Source of the DNA: Candidatus Paceibacterota bacterium
GTDB lineage: Bacteria; Verrucomicrobiota; Verrucomicrobiia; Limisphaerales; UBA8199
Reading direction: 5' to 3'
Length of the DNA: 64,000 nucleotides
NCBI GenBank assembly: GCA_035452965.1
Contig: DAOTCE010000024.1
Coordinates: 16,799-80,798, forward strand
In this document: positions 18,202-27,392 of the stretch, one piece after another
How the letters are laid out: each line of letters begins with the position of its first letter
Position numbering within the stretch: position 1 is the first letter of the stretch
Program-made: the position numbers and the translations under genes
Notes under the pieces: model-generated
The model's database searches: none
The model's input: only the letters and a program-made list of their open reading frames with translations
Told to the model about the DNA's origin: nothing

Positions 18202-19812
18202 TTAATCAGCCAATTTGTGGCCTGCGATACTGCATTCGGGCGGATCGCCAACACGGTTGATGGTGTAAGTGCCACCAGCGGGGCAGGTGGGGATTAGCTG
18301 GTTACGGAGATATGGATTGAGGTCGTCAGGCGCTGGAGTGTCAGACTCGGCCTTACTATTCTCCAAAGCCCACTGCTGTTTGGCCCCATCCAGTTGGCGA
18401 AGGTTGTTGATGCAGGCGTTCTTCTGGGCGGTCGGGCGCGGTTTGAGAAAGCTGGGAATGGCAACCGCCGAGAGGATTCCGATGGGGACACCGGCGCCTG
18501 CGGCGAGCAACTTCCCGGGATGCTGGTTGCCGTTGCCGACCACCAGCCAGCCATCGTCGGTGTTCGCCGCGACCATGTAGTTGAACGCTGGCTTGCCTGA
18601 GGTGATTAGAGATTGGAAAAAGGCTGCCTGTGGCCCGGAAGCGCCGGCTCTCGCCTGCAGAGCGGCTTGTTGTATCTTCACCATGGTCTGGCCGAAGCGC
18701 GCGCTGGTGAAGGTGAAGCTGTTTCCCTGCGCGGGCAGGTCCTGGGCGAGGCGCTGGAATTCCCGACTGTACTTCAGGCCATGCTTCTGGCCGGACTTGG
18801 CGGCGAGGACTTCATTGATGAGGGCATCGGTTGTGGCGATGAGGAGGTAGCCCTCGGTGGCGGCGACGGTAGGACGGAGTTGAAGGGGCAGCGGGAGCGG
18901 CAAAGGCCAGGTCCGCATTTTTAGCCCGGGCTGGTCGGCTCGGACGATCTGCTGTCCGCCGTTCTTGCGCAGCGCTTCGTCCAAACGGTTGAAGAGCGTG
19001 TCATCCTTGACTGTGGCAACGATAAGCAAAGAGGGTTCAGGGATTTGCAGCGGTTCGGCTTGTTCCGGCACGGGGATCCGGACCACCCTCGTGTCGTCAA
19101 GCACAACCGCGAAGCCCATTTCGCCGCCGAGCGAGGCGAGAACGCGGTCCCATTTGAGGCCGGTGGACTGCTCGAAGCTGGCAGGGATTCTGGTGAGCAA
19201 CTCCTCGGCCTGGGGGAAGCCCGCCCGAGCGACTTGCTTTTGGAGAACCGCCCAGAGCATCGGGGCGTCGAGATCGCAGAAGGTGGCCAGTGCCGTGGTG
19301 GCGGGGAGCAGGTCGAGGCCGGTCAAGGCATGAGGCTTCTGGCCGAACATGTTCCAAAGGAAGCCGGAGCTCTGGCCGGGGTAATGGTGCAGGAGTAGTT
19401 TGGAATGGTAGAGGTTGGTGTCGCGGGCAACCGAACTCATGCCAAAACCGCTGACTTCCTCGATGCCACTGTGCTGGATGAGATTGGTGACCAGGCAGAG
19501 GACGCGGTCAAGGTTTTGAAGGTCTTGCTTACCGAGGTCGGGAATGGCGCCCAGCAGGCCGTGCCAAGCGGCGACCTTGCCGGAAACGCCCGCGAGCCAT
19601 TGCTCGGTGCTCAGATACAGATATAGGCTGCCGCCCGGATCGAGTTGCGACGTGACCTGCGCGAAGCTGGTTCGTTCGGCTGACGCGACGCCCGGAACGG
19701 GGAGCTTCCTCGGTTCAACCTCCGACGCCTGCTCCTTCTTACAACCGACGACAACCGTGAGGGCGAGCAGGACCAGCGAAAGGACGAAGTGCACTGCGGA
19801 CTGCCACTTCAT
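18202..19812 (-). CDS. Predicted lipoprotein with pseudopilin-like C-terminal region
   Basis: A 536-residue protein I do not recognise as a named family. It has a lipoprotein signal peptide, with hydrophobic VLSLVLLALTVVVGC and the lipobox cysteine near 23, so it is probably anchored in a membrane and faces the periplasm or surface. Residues about 50-430 form a long alpha/beta region resembling DUF3352-type proteins. The last 100 residues (from about 438) read like the body of a type II secretion pseudopilin: VAIPSFLK, NACINNLRQLDGAKQQWALE and a Cys-bounded CPAGGTYTINRVGDPPEC loop. There is no prepilin leader before them. It converges on the EamA gene and stands alone. The fold labels are by eye. 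Confidence 0.7.
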   Translation of the reverse strand: MKWQSAVHFVLSLVLLALTVVVGCKKEQASEVEPRKLPVPGVASAERTSFAQVTSQLDPGGSLYLYLSTEQWLAGVSGKVAAWHGLLGAIPDLGKQDLQNLDRVLCLVTNLIQHSGIEEVSGFGMSSVARDTNLYHSKLLLHHYPGQSSGFLWNMFGQKPHALTGLDLLPATTALATFCDLDAPMLWAVLQKQVARAGFPQAEELLTRIPASFEQSTGLKWDRVLASLGGEMGFAVVLDDTRVVRIPVPEQAEPLQIPEPSLLIVATVKDDTLFNRLDEALRKNGGQQIVRADQPGLKMRTWPLPLPLPLQLRPTVAATEGYLLIATTDALINEVLAAKSGQKHGLKYSREFQRLAQDLPAQGNSFTFTSARFGQTMVKIQQAALQARAGASGPQAAFFQSLITSGKPAFNYMVAANTDDGWLVVGNGNQHPGKLLAAGAGVPIGILSAVAIPSFLKPRPTAQKNACINNLRQLDGAKQQWALENSKAESDTPAPDDLNPYLRNQLIPTCPAGGTYTINRVGDPPECSIAGHKLAD

Positions 19813-19848
19813 AGCTATTAGTTCGCCTCGCTATGTGCCCGACCCGAA

Positions 19849-21171
19849 CTAGCGCAGCTTCCAGGGCGAACGGTAGGGCCGGGTCAGGAGTTTGGCGGCC
19901 TCGGCGTCATCCAGGATGCGTTCCTTGTCCGCATCCCATTTGATCTTGCGCCCCACGAGCATCGAGATGAGACCAAGATGGCCGGGAAGGGCGGAATGGT
20001 GCGCGGTCTCGACGGGCGTGATGGTCGGTTGGCGCGACTTGACGCAGTCGATGAAGTTTCGGTGGTGGTTATCCGACTTGTAGAGCACGATTTTGTACCG
20101 GTCGGGCGGGATTTGAGCGAACCAATCAGGGTTGGAAGCGTCGAAGCCTCCGCGGTCCACCCATACCCAGCCCTCGGTGCCAATCCACTTGGTGCCGCCT
20201 CGAATGTCCGCATGGCCGCCAGCCATGATCATGGTGATGTCGTTCGGATACTTGAGGGTGATGCGGTATTTGGTGCAGGTGTGCCAAACGGCGGTTGGGG
20301 GAGGGAACTCGCCGTGGCCTTCGATTTCGTAAGGGCCGGAGTTGTCGAAAGCGAGGCCCCAATGCGCAATGTCGCAATGGTGGCCGACCCAGTCGAGCAA
20401 CTGGCCGCCGCCGGTATTGTAATTCCAGCGCCAGTTCATGTGGACACGGCCCTCGATGTAAGGCTCCATCCTGGACGGCCCGATCCAGAATGGGTAGTCC
20501 AGCCACGCCGGCGGCTGGGTCACGCCCATCTTGTCCTTCGTCCCGGCGAAGTCGGAATGGCCGCTGGGCAGGCCCACCTCGACGCGCGTCACCTTGCCAA
20601 TAAGGCCGTTGCGGACGATCTCCGCCGCCTTGCGGAATGGCGCCTGAGATCGCTGCCACGAGCCGGTCTGCCAGATGCGCTTGTGCTTCTGAACGGCTTT
20701 GACGATGGCTTGTTGCTCGGCGACAGTGCGCGCCAGCGGCTTTTCGCCATAGATGTCTTTCTTGTTCTTGGCGGCGTCGATGGCAAGCAGGGCATGCCAA
20801 TGGTCCGGCACAGCGAGCATGACAGCGTCAATGTCCTTGCGGTCCATCATGTCGCGGTAATCATGGTAGGGCTTGCAGTCCTTGTTCTTGTAATGGCCGT
20901 TGACCCTATCGAGCGCGCCCTGGAGGTGATTCTTGTCCAGATCGCAAGCGGCAACCACCTGAACATCATTCATCCCCAAAAACGCGTCGGTATTGCCGGG
21001 GCCCATCATGCCCCAGCCGACAATGCCCATCGTGATGCGTCCCGATGGAGCAGTGTTTCCCGCCCTGCCCAGCACGCTGGCGGGGATAATGGTCGGCGCG
21101 GCGACAGCCAGGCTGGCGGCGGCTAGAAAACGGCGACGGCTAATCTTGGAAGAGGAAGCAAGTTCATTCAT
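19849..21171 (-). CDS. TAT-exported Gfo/Idh/MocA-family oxidoreductase
   Basis: A 440-residue NAD(P)-dependent oxidoreductase of the Gfo/Idh/MocA family. The twin-arginine signal SRRRFLAAASLAVAAPTIIP (about 10-30) indicates folded export to the periplasm. The Rossmann domain begins with ITMGIVGWGMMGPGN; the family motif GEKPLARTVAEQQAIVKAV carries the conserved Glu-Lys-Pro. The C-terminal domain includes HHCDIAHWGLAFDN. I chose the ATG at 21171 (MNELASSSKISRRR) because it places the RR motif properly; a longer in-frame start adds 24 implausible residues. Such proteins are common in Verrucomicrobiota and Planctomycetota, where they probably act on oxidised sugars from polysaccharide breakdown. 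The substrate is unknown. Confidence 0.9.
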   Translation of the reverse strand: MNELASSSKISRRRFLAAASLAVAAPTIIPASVLGRAGNTAPSGRITMGIVGWGMMGPGNTDAFLGMNDVQVVAACDLDKNHLQGALDRVNGHYKNKDCKPYHDYRDMMDRKDIDAVMLAVPDHWHALLAIDAAKNKKDIYGEKPLARTVAEQQAIVKAVQKHKRIWQTGSWQRSQAPFRKAAEIVRNGLIGKVTRVEVGLPSGHSDFAGTKDKMGVTQPPAWLDYPFWIGPSRMEPYIEGRVHMNWRWNYNTGGGQLLDWVGHHCDIAHWGLAFDNSGPYEIEGHGEFPPPTAVWHTCTKYRITLKYPNDITMIMAGGHADIRGGTKWIGTEGWVWVDRGGFDASNPDWFAQIPPDRYKIVLYKSDNHHRNFIDCVKSRQPTITPVETAHHSALPGHLGLISMLVGRKIKWDADKERILDDAEAAKLLTRPYRSPWKLR

Positions 21172-21308
21172 GGGTGCAAATGACGCCAGAAGGCGCGCCG
21201 CGACACCAGTATAAAATCGGCGCGAGACTGGAGCCTTGATCAAGTTCAGGCGGCGAGCGGATTGCCCTTCATTCTTGCTGCCGAAAGGGACACTCCTATA
21301 ATGCGCCG

Positions 21309-22610
21309 ATGCTTGACGTTAGAGTGATTCGTGAACGGCCGGATTTCGTCCGCCAGCGCCTGGCAACGCGCGGGGCAGGGGATGAGAGTCACATTGACGA
21401 ACTGCTGCGGTTGGACGAGCAGCGGCGCAAGTCGCTGGGCGAGGTCGAGGCGCTTAAGGCCCAGCGCAAGCGCGTCTCCAAGGAAATCGGCGCGCTTATG
21501 GGCCAGAAGAAGCTCGCCGAGGCCGAGGCCAGGAAGAAGGAAACCAGCGACCTGGGCGACCGGATCGCGGTGCTGGACCAGGAAGCGGCGGAGGCGGAGG
21601 CGGCCCGCGATCGGATAATGCTGCGGCTGCCGAATTTGCCGCACGAGTCGGTACCGGCGGGTAAAGCGGCGGAGGATAATCTTGTGGTGCGGGCGCACGG
21701 GGATAAGCCGGTGTTCGCGTTCAAGCCCAAGCCGCACGTGGAGCTGTGCGAGGGCCTGGGGATGGTGGATTTCACGCGCGCGGTCAAGCTCGCGGGGAGC
21801 GGCTTCGTGCTTTACACGAATTGGGGCGCGAAGCTGGAGCGGGCGTTGATCCAGTTCATGCTCGATTTGCACACCGGCGAACACGGTTACACGGAGGTGT
21901 CGCCGCCGTTCATGGTGGGGCCGCAATGCCTGGAAGGGGTAGGCCAATTCCCGAAGTTTGCCGACCAGTATTACGCGGTGCAGGAAGGCTTGGACCCCAG
22001 CACGCTGGGGAAGCTCTACTTGATTCCAACGGCCGAAACGCCGGTGGCCAACATTCACCGCGAGGAAATCTTGAAGGAAAGCGCGCTGCCGATCCGCTAC
22101 TGCGCCTATACGCCTTGTTTTCGCGGGGAGGCGGGCGCGGCGGGTGTTGGGACGCGCGGCATGATCCGCGTGCACCAGTTCGACAAGGTGGAGCTGATCA
22201 GCATCGTGAAGCCGGAGGATAGTTACGCGGAGCACGAAAAGATGGTCAGTTGCGCCGAGCGTGTGTTGCAGGTGCTGGGATTGCATTACCGGGCCGTGTT
22301 GCTGTGCACGGGCGACATGGGATTCGCCAGCGCAAAGACGTACGACCTGGAGGTGTGGGCGCCAGGGCAGGGGAGTTACCTGGAGGTTTCCAGCGTGTCG
22401 AATTGCGAGGATTTTCAGGCGCGGCGGATGAACTTGCGCTTCAAGACTGAGGGCGGCGAGAATAGATTCCCGCACATCCTGAACGGCAGCGGCACGGCGC
22501 TTGCTCGGCTGTTCGTGGCGCTGGTGGAAACGTATCAGCAGGCAGACGGAAGCCTCGCAGTGCCTGCGGCACTCCAGTCTTATCTCAAGACAGAGCGTAT
22601 TCAGGTTTGA
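21309..22610 (+). CDS. serS: Seryl-tRNA synthetase
   Basis: A 433-residue class II aminoacyl-tRNA synthetase that charges tRNA-Ser (and tRNA-Sec where present). The N-terminal coiled-coil arm (about 30-105) is rich in Lys, Glu and Arg and reaches the tRNA long arm. Catalytic motifs include YLIPTAETPVANIHREEIL, motif 2 RGEAGAAGVGTRGMIRVHQF, EVSSVSNCEDFQARRMNLRF, and motif 3 NGSGTALARLFVALVETYQQ. It starts MLDVRVIRERPDFVRQRL, the usual beginning. Length is normal. glgA follows 43 bp downstream on the same strand and may be co-transcribed. Confidence 0.98.
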   Translation: MLDVRVIRERPDFVRQRLATRGAGDESHIDELLRLDEQRRKSLGEVEALKAQRKRVSKEIGALMGQKKLAEAEARKKETSDLGDRIAVLDQEAAEAEAARDRIMLRLPNLPHESVPAGKAAEDNLVVRAHGDKPVFAFKPKPHVELCEGLGMVDFTRAVKLAGSGFVLYTNWGAKLERALIQFMLDLHTGEHGYTEVSPPFMVGPQCLEGVGQFPKFADQYYAVQEGLDPSTLGKLYLIPTAETPVANIHREEILKESALPIRYCAYTPCFRGEAGAAGVGTRGMIRVHQFDKVELISIVKPEDSYAEHEKMVSCAERVLQVLGLHYRAVLLCTGDMGFASAKTYDLEVWAPGQGSYLEVSSVSNCEDFQARRMNLRFKTEGGENRFPHILNGSGTALARLFVALVETYQQADGSLAVPAALQSYLKTERIQV

Positions 22611-22653
22611 GGCATTCGCTCGCCGGCCAGCCACAGACACGAATGTATTGGGC

Positions 22654-24150
22654 ATGAGAATTTTAATCGCGAGCAGCGAAGTCCATCCTTACTCGAAGAC
22701 CGGTGGGCTGGCCGACATGGTTGGGGCGCTCGCCAAGATGCTGGCGCGCAAGGGGAATCGTGTCGGCGTGGTGACCCCGCTGTATGCGGGCATTCGCGAG
22801 CGCTTTCCGGACCTTAAGCGCGCGAATTTGCCCCTGGAATTGCCGCTCGGCGCGCGCAGCGTTCGCGCTGAAACCTGGGGCCTGAATCCGGCTGAGGGGC
22901 TGACCGTCTATTTCGTGGATCAGCCGTCGTTCTATGACCGCGCGGACCTGTATCAACAAGACGGGGCGGATTATCCGGACAATGCAGAGCGGTTCATCTT
23001 CCTATCGAAGGTCGCGGCACACCTGGCGGTGCATCTGGACTGGCAACCGGAGGTTTTGCACCTGCACGATTGGCAAACCAGCCTCGCCGCACTGCTGATT
23101 AAACACCAGGGAGGACGAACGACGCAGCGCCCCCCCCCCGGCGTCTGCCTGACCATTCATAACCTGGCTTACCAGGGGCTGTTTCCTGGTGCGCAATACG
23201 AGTTGACCAACCTGCCCGGAGACTACTTCACTCCCGCGGGAGTGGAATTCTACGGCCAATTGAGCTGTTTGAAGGCCGGCATCGTCTACGCCGATGTTAT
23301 CACGACCGTCAGCCCCCGCTACGCGCGCGAGATTACGACCGAAGAAATGGGCTGCGGCCTCGACGGCCTGCTGCGGCAACGCAACAGTTCGCTGGTCGGC
23401 ATCCTCAATGGGGTTGATTACGAGGAGTGGAACCCGAAAAGCGATCCGTTCATTAAGTACCCCTATTGCGCGAAAGACCTCAGCGCTAAGACCGCAAACA
23501 AGCTTGAGTTGCAGAAGGAATTCGGTCTGCCGGTGGATGCCAGCATCCCGCTGTTTGGCAACATTGGCCGGCTGGCAGAACAGAAAGGGGTGGAGATCCT
23601 GCTAGGCGCGCTGGAGGAGATGCTCAGCGCGAATCTGCAATTTGTCGCGATCGGGAACGGTTCGCCGGCCTTCCAGCGGGCCTACCACGACCTTGCGCGG
23701 CGGTTCCCGGCCCAGGTTGGTGTGCGCGTTGGTTTCGACGGAGCTTTGTCGCACCGGATCAAGGCCGGCTGTGATTTCTTCCTAATGCCCTCTCGGTTCG
23801 AACCGTGCGGACTCAACCAGATGTACGGCCTGCGCTATGGCACGATCCCCATTGTCCGCACCACCGGAGGCCTGGACGACACGGTTATTGACGCCAGAGA
23901 AGAAGCCGGGAAGGCCAACGGCATAAAATTTGCCGAGTATTCCTCAACAGCGTTGGCCAAAGGCATGCGCAAGGCCCTGGCGCTGTTCACCGAGCCCGAG
24001 ACGCTAAAGCGATTCCGCCTTAACGGGATGACTGCCGACTTCTCCTGGGATCGCACCGTGGGGGATTACCTACGGATCTATAGCGCCGCACAGCCACAAT
24101 CGCGGACCAACTCTCACCTTGTATCCGCGGAATCCAGGCCTGTGAAGTAA
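22654..24150 (+). CDS. glgA: Glycogen (starch) synthase, ADP-glucose type
   Basis: A 498-residue GT5 family glycogen synthase. It transfers glucose from ADP-glucose to growing alpha-1,4-glucan. The N-terminal lysine motif HPYSKTGGLADMVGALAKML binds ADP-glucose; HDWQTSLAALLIKH and the C-terminal FEPCGLNQMYGLRYGTIPIVR are family hallmarks. The start is the ATG at 22654 (MRILIASSEVHPYSK); an upstream in-frame extension overlaps serS and is not homologous. The gene converges on a phosphate transporter gene only 16 bp away. No other glycogen gene lies in the window. Confidence 0.97.
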   Translation: MRILIASSEVHPYSKTGGLADMVGALAKMLARKGNRVGVVTPLYAGIRERFPDLKRANLPLELPLGARSVRAETWGLNPAEGLTVYFVDQPSFYDRADLYQQDGADYPDNAERFIFLSKVAAHLAVHLDWQPEVLHLHDWQTSLAALLIKHQGGRTTQRPPPGVCLTIHNLAYQGLFPGAQYELTNLPGDYFTPAGVEFYGQLSCLKAGIVYADVITTVSPRYAREITTEEMGCGLDGLLRQRNSSLVGILNGVDYEEWNPKSDPFIKYPYCAKDLSAKTANKLELQKEFGLPVDASIPLFGNIGRLAEQKGVEILLGALEEMLSANLQFVAIGNGSPAFQRAYHDLARRFPAQVGVRVGFDGALSHRIKAGCDFFLMPSRFEPCGLNQMYGLRYGTIPIVRTTGGLDDTVIDAREEAGKANGIKFAEYSSTALAKGMRKALALFTEPETLKRFRLNGMTADFSWDRTVGDYLRIYSAAQPQSRTNSHLVSAESRPVK

Positions 24151-24166
24151 GGCATTGGGAGCAAGG

Positions 24167-25258
24167 CTATCCCAGCCCCCGTAACAGCCGCACCAAAGCA
24201 TAGGCGAGGAGCCCGCTCACGGGAATGGTCAGAATCCAGGCCCACACCATGCGCTCGACCACTGACCACTTGATAGCATTTAGTCTTCTGGCCGCACCGA
24301 CCCCCATGATGGCGGCAGAGATGTTGTGGGTGGTGGAGACGGGGATGCCGAGGTGAGTCGCGGCCAGAATGACCGCGGCGGAACCGGTCTCGGCAGCGAA
24401 GCCATTAATCGGGTGGAGCTTCACCATCTTGTGCCCCAGGGTCTTGATGATGCGCCAGCCACCGACAGCCGTGCCGGCGGCCATAGTGATGGCGCAGACG
24501 ACCTTGATCCACAGGGCGATTTCCATGTCTTTGCCCGGAAGTGGCGCGGGGGTGTGCAGAAAGGATAGCCAGCGGGGCAGGTTGTCCAATTGCCCTGCTT
24601 GCGTGGCGCCGAGAAGGGTCAGGGCAATGATGCCCATGGTCTTCTGCGCGTCGTTGGTGCCATGCATGAATCCCATCGCTCCCGCACTGACCATTTGTGC
24701 TCGTCCGAAAAAGCGATTCACCCCGGTCGGGCGGGCATTCCGGAGCAGCAGATAGAGCAGCGCCATTATAAAGAAGCCCAGGAGCAGGCCAGCCATCGGG
24801 GAGGTGAACATGGGCACAATGACCTTCCAGAGAAGGCCCTTGCCCTGGTACCAATGCTCCGAGCCGGGTTGAGCCCAAATAATGACGTGCCAATTGTTGC
24901 CGGCGGAAGCCAGTGCCGCGCCGCACAAGCCGCCTATCAACGCATGGCTGGAGCTGGAGGGCAATCCGAACCACCACGTTATCAGGTTCCAGACAATCGC
25001 TCCCAAGAGGGCGCAGATCATAATTTCGGAGCTGAGCGTTACGACCTTGGTGTCTACCAGTCCTGAGGAGATGGTCTTCGCGACGGCGGTGCCCCACATG
25101 GCCCCGATCAAATTGGTCGAGGCGGCCAGCAACACAGCCTGGCGCGGCGTGAGGACTTTGGTGGCCACAACCGTGGCAATCGAGTTGGCAGTGTCGTGGA
25201 ATCCGTTGATATACTCGAAAATCAACGCGACCAGAATCACTGTCAGCACAAGTGTCAT
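24167..25258 (-). CDS. Inorganic phosphate transporter, PiT family (copy lacking an intact partner)
   Basis: A 363-residue low-affinity phosphate transporter with about ten membrane segments. Both family signatures are present: FEYINGFHDTANSIATVV at the N-terminus and GTNDAQKTMGIIALTLLG in the middle, with the C-terminal repeat HLGIPVSTTHNISAAIMGVG. It is clearly a paralogue of the gene at 25562-26641. Only a DUF47 remnant lies in front of it (25264-25407), so this transporter has lost the dedicated partner that its sister retains. It is probably still functional, since the reading frame and signatures are intact. Confidence 0.94.
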   Translation of the reverse strand: MTLVLTVILVALIFEYINGFHDTANSIATVVATKVLTPRQAVLLAASTNLIGAMWGTAVAKTISSGLVDTKVVTLSSEIMICALLGAIVWNLITWWFGLPSSSSHALIGGLCGAALASAGNNWHVIIWAQPGSEHWYQGKGLLWKVIVPMFTSPMAGLLLGFFIMALLYLLLRNARPTGVNRFFGRAQMVSAGAMGFMHGTNDAQKTMGIIALTLLGATQAGQLDNLPRWLSFLHTPAPLPGKDMEIALWIKVVCAITMAAGTAVGGWRIIKTLGHKMVKLHPINGFAAETGSAAVILAATHLGIPVSTTHNISAAIMGVGAARRLNAIKWSVVERMVWAWILTIPVSGLLAYALVRLLRGLG

Positions 25259-25263
25259 AGCAG

Positions 25264-25407
25264 TCAGATTCTCTTGAACACGATGTGGGCAATGACATTA
25301 CCGGCATCCCCCGGGGGGTCAATTACCTTGTCATCTTTGGCCATCAATCTCTGTTGTGAGAAAATGCCAACCCACCTCTCCCTGAGCGAAAAAGCCGCAC
25401 CGAGCAT
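25264..25407 (-). pseudogene. Remnant of a DUF47 (PhoU-like) gene
   Basis: A 47-codon minus-strand ORF ends 5 bp before the PiT start at 25258. Its last half reads KVIDPPGDAGNVIAHIVFKR, which matches the very end of the intact DUF47 protein at 26648-27277 (KVIDRCRDAGNVVAHIALKH). The intact gene stands 6 bp before its own PiT gene, so the layout is the same in both places. The N-terminal AFSLRE may echo FSLQKL at the start of the intact protein, which would fit an internal deletion of most of the gene. The rest of the 303-bp gap (25408-25561) shows nothing recognisable. Confidence 0.7.
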
Positions 25408-25561
25408 CAGCGTGCCGACCCAACGCCTTCAAACGGAAACACCCGCCTCCACGAGTTACGATGCTGTGCCATCGCACCGCCCCAGTTCCCGGTCCCTTCG
25501 TTGTGCAAGGTCCCCCCTATTATTACACCATTGCCACATTCGGGCACATCCGGGTAGCCGC

Positions 25562-26641
25562 TCAGGCCGTTCCGCCCAGCGCCTGGAACAAGCGCATCAG
25601 CGCGTAAGCCAGCAGACCAGTTGCCGGCAGCGTCATAAACCACGTCCACACTATGCTTTCGACCACATGCCAGTGCATGGTCTTGTAGTTGCGCGCGGCG
25701 CCGACACCCATGATCGAGGTTGAAACAGCGTGAGTGGTGGAGACGGGCATGCCGAGCACGGCGGTCGTCATGAGCACCGAGGCCGAAGTGCTGTCCGCCG
25801 CAAAGCCGTTCACCGGCTGCAGCCGGGAGACTTTGCGGCCAAGGGTCTTGATGATTCGCCGGCCTCCGGTGGCGGTACCCGCGGCCATTGTGAACGCGCA
25901 AATCAGCTTCACCCAAAGCGGGATTCTGAATTCGGGCGTGTACAGGAAATGGAGCCAGGAAGGAAGGTGATTCAGATGACCAATGTTGGTGGCGGAGAAA
26001 AGAGCCAGGGCAAGGATGCCCATAGTCTTCTGGGCGTCGTTACTGCCGTGGCTAAACCCCAGGAAACCCGCGCTGACAATTTGAAGTTTGCGGAACGCCT
26101 TGTTGATGCTCGACGGACGGCAACGCGCGAGCAGAACATACAGCAGGGTCATCCACAGAAATCCCACCAGGAATCCGAGGATGGGCGAGCTGAACATGGG
26201 GATGATGACCTTGTAGAGCAGGCCGCCCCACGCGTACCACGGCTTGCCGGCCACCGGCTCAGACCAAATGACGACGTTCCAGTTATTGCCCGCCGAGGCG
26301 ACAGCGGAGCCAACCAGACCGCCGATCAACGCGTGGCTGGAGCTGGACGGCAAGCCGAGCCGCCAGGTAATCAGGTTCCAGATGATCGCCCCCCCCAGAC
26401 CGCAGATCAGCGTCACGCCGGTGACGCATTGGGCATCCACCAGGCCTTGGCCCACGGTGGTCGCAACCGCCGTGCCCGCCAGGGCGCCCGCCAGGTTGGT
26501 GACTGCCGCGAGCATGATGGCTTGCGTAGGGGTGAGAACCCTCGTTCCGACCACCGCGGCCACCGAGTTGGCGGTGTCGTGGAAGCCGTTGATGAACTCG
26601 AAGGCCAGCGCCACGACGATGACCGTCAGAAGCAACGTCAT
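25562..26641 (-). CDS. Inorganic phosphate transporter, PiT family (copy with DUF47 partner)
   Basis: A 359-residue PiT transporter, sister of the gene at 24167-25258. Signatures are FEFINGFHDTANSVAAVV, GSNDAQKTMGILALALF and VLGMPVSTTHAVSTSIMGVG. It takes up phosphate by cation or proton symport through the inner membrane. The intact DUF47 gene sits 6 bp upstream on the same strand, the usual pit-DUF47 operon. The pair plus the remnant-bearing second pair suggests a tandem duplication of the two-gene unit. Confidence 0.95.
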   Translation of the reverse strand: MTLLLTVIVVALAFEFINGFHDTANSVAAVVGTRVLTPTQAIMLAAVTNLAGALAGTAVATTVGQGLVDAQCVTGVTLICGLGGAIIWNLITWRLGLPSSSSHALIGGLVGSAVASAGNNWNVVIWSEPVAGKPWYAWGGLLYKVIIPMFSSPILGFLVGFLWMTLLYVLLARCRPSSINKAFRKLQIVSAGFLGFSHGSNDAQKTMGILALALFSATNIGHLNHLPSWLHFLYTPEFRIPLWVKLICAFTMAAGTATGGRRIIKTLGRKVSRLQPVNGFAADSTSASVLMTTAVLGMPVSTTHAVSTSIMGVGAARNYKTMHWHVVESIVWTWFMTLPATGLLAYALMRLFQALGGTA

Positions 26642-26647
26642 GGAGCG

Positions 26648-27277
26648 TCAGGAATGCTTCAGGGCAATATGGGCGACCACGTTGCCGGCATCGCGGCAGC
26701 GGTCTATGACCTTCTCCAGTTGTTCATAGAGGTCCTTGAGGGCGATGACCTGGAGCGGTTGGTACTTGCCGCTGAAAAGGTCCCTATAGAGCGACATCAT
26801 GTGACCGTCGGCTTCGCTTTCGAGGAACTGGAGCTTGTCATTAAGTTCTTTGACACGTTCGAGGTCCATGCCTTTGCGCAGCGATTTGACCAACTCGAGG
26901 ACGATGTTGGTGGCTTGCTCCAGCACGGTGATCTGCTTGGAGAAATCCACTCCCCGGGCAAGTTGCGGCGCCAGCAGCACACGGGTGGTGAACTTGTCAA
27001 TCATCTTGGGTATCTTGTAGAGCGCGGTGGAGAGCTCTTCGATGTCCTCGCGCTCGAGGGCGGTGATGAAGGTGGTATAAACGGCATTGCTGATTTCCCG
27101 GGTGATTTGTTTGTCCTTCTTGCGGGCGTAAGCGAAGTCATCCACCGGCATCGGCTTGTCGAGCTGCTGGCTCAGCTTGACCAGCGCCTGCACGCTGGTG
27201 CGCGCCTCCTCTGCGCTGGCTTCAAGCAGCGCAAAGAACTTGTCTTCCTTGCCTAAGAGTTTCTGTAGCGAGAACAT
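26648..27277 (-). CDS. DUF47 (PhoU-like) phosphate transport regulator
   Basis: A 209-residue, mostly helical protein of the DUF47/PhoU-like family, often called Pit accessory protein. It begins MFSLQKLLGKEDKFFALLEA. It has the two family helix bundles, with conserved DDFAYARKKDKQITREISN and the C-terminal LYEQLEKVIDRCRDAGNVV. In known cases the partner protein modulates the activity of the adjacent Pit permease. It is the first gene of the pair and lies 6 bp before the PiT gene. It has no membrane segment, so it should act at the cytoplasmic face. Confidence 0.93.
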   Translation of the reverse strand: MFSLQKLLGKEDKFFALLEASAEEARTSVQALVKLSQQLDKPMPVDDFAYARKKDKQITREISNAVYTTFITALEREDIEELSTALYKIPKMIDKFTTRVLLAPQLARGVDFSKQITVLEQATNIVLELVKSLRKGMDLERVKELNDKLQFLESEADGHMMSLYRDLFSGKYQPLQVIALKDLYEQLEKVIDRCRDAGNVVAHIALKHS

Positions 27278-27392
27278 AGTGTCCTACTTCTACCTGACTG
27301 GCGGCCAAGCGCACGAAAAAAAGAGGCGGATGCTCGTCCGGGCCTACGTTTGCGATTGACGCTCCCCGGACCTTTTGGTTGCCTACCGCCCA

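Noticed and set aside
21246..22655. 469-codon minus-strand ORF opposite serS
   Set aside because: It is fully antisense to serS, which has all class II motifs. The product is His/Arg/Leu-rich shadow sequence.
25730..27256. 508-codon plus-strand ORF opposite the PiT and DUF47 genes
   Set aside because: It runs antisense to two well-supported genes; its composition (Gly, His, Arg, Gln) is that of a mirrored high-GC frame.
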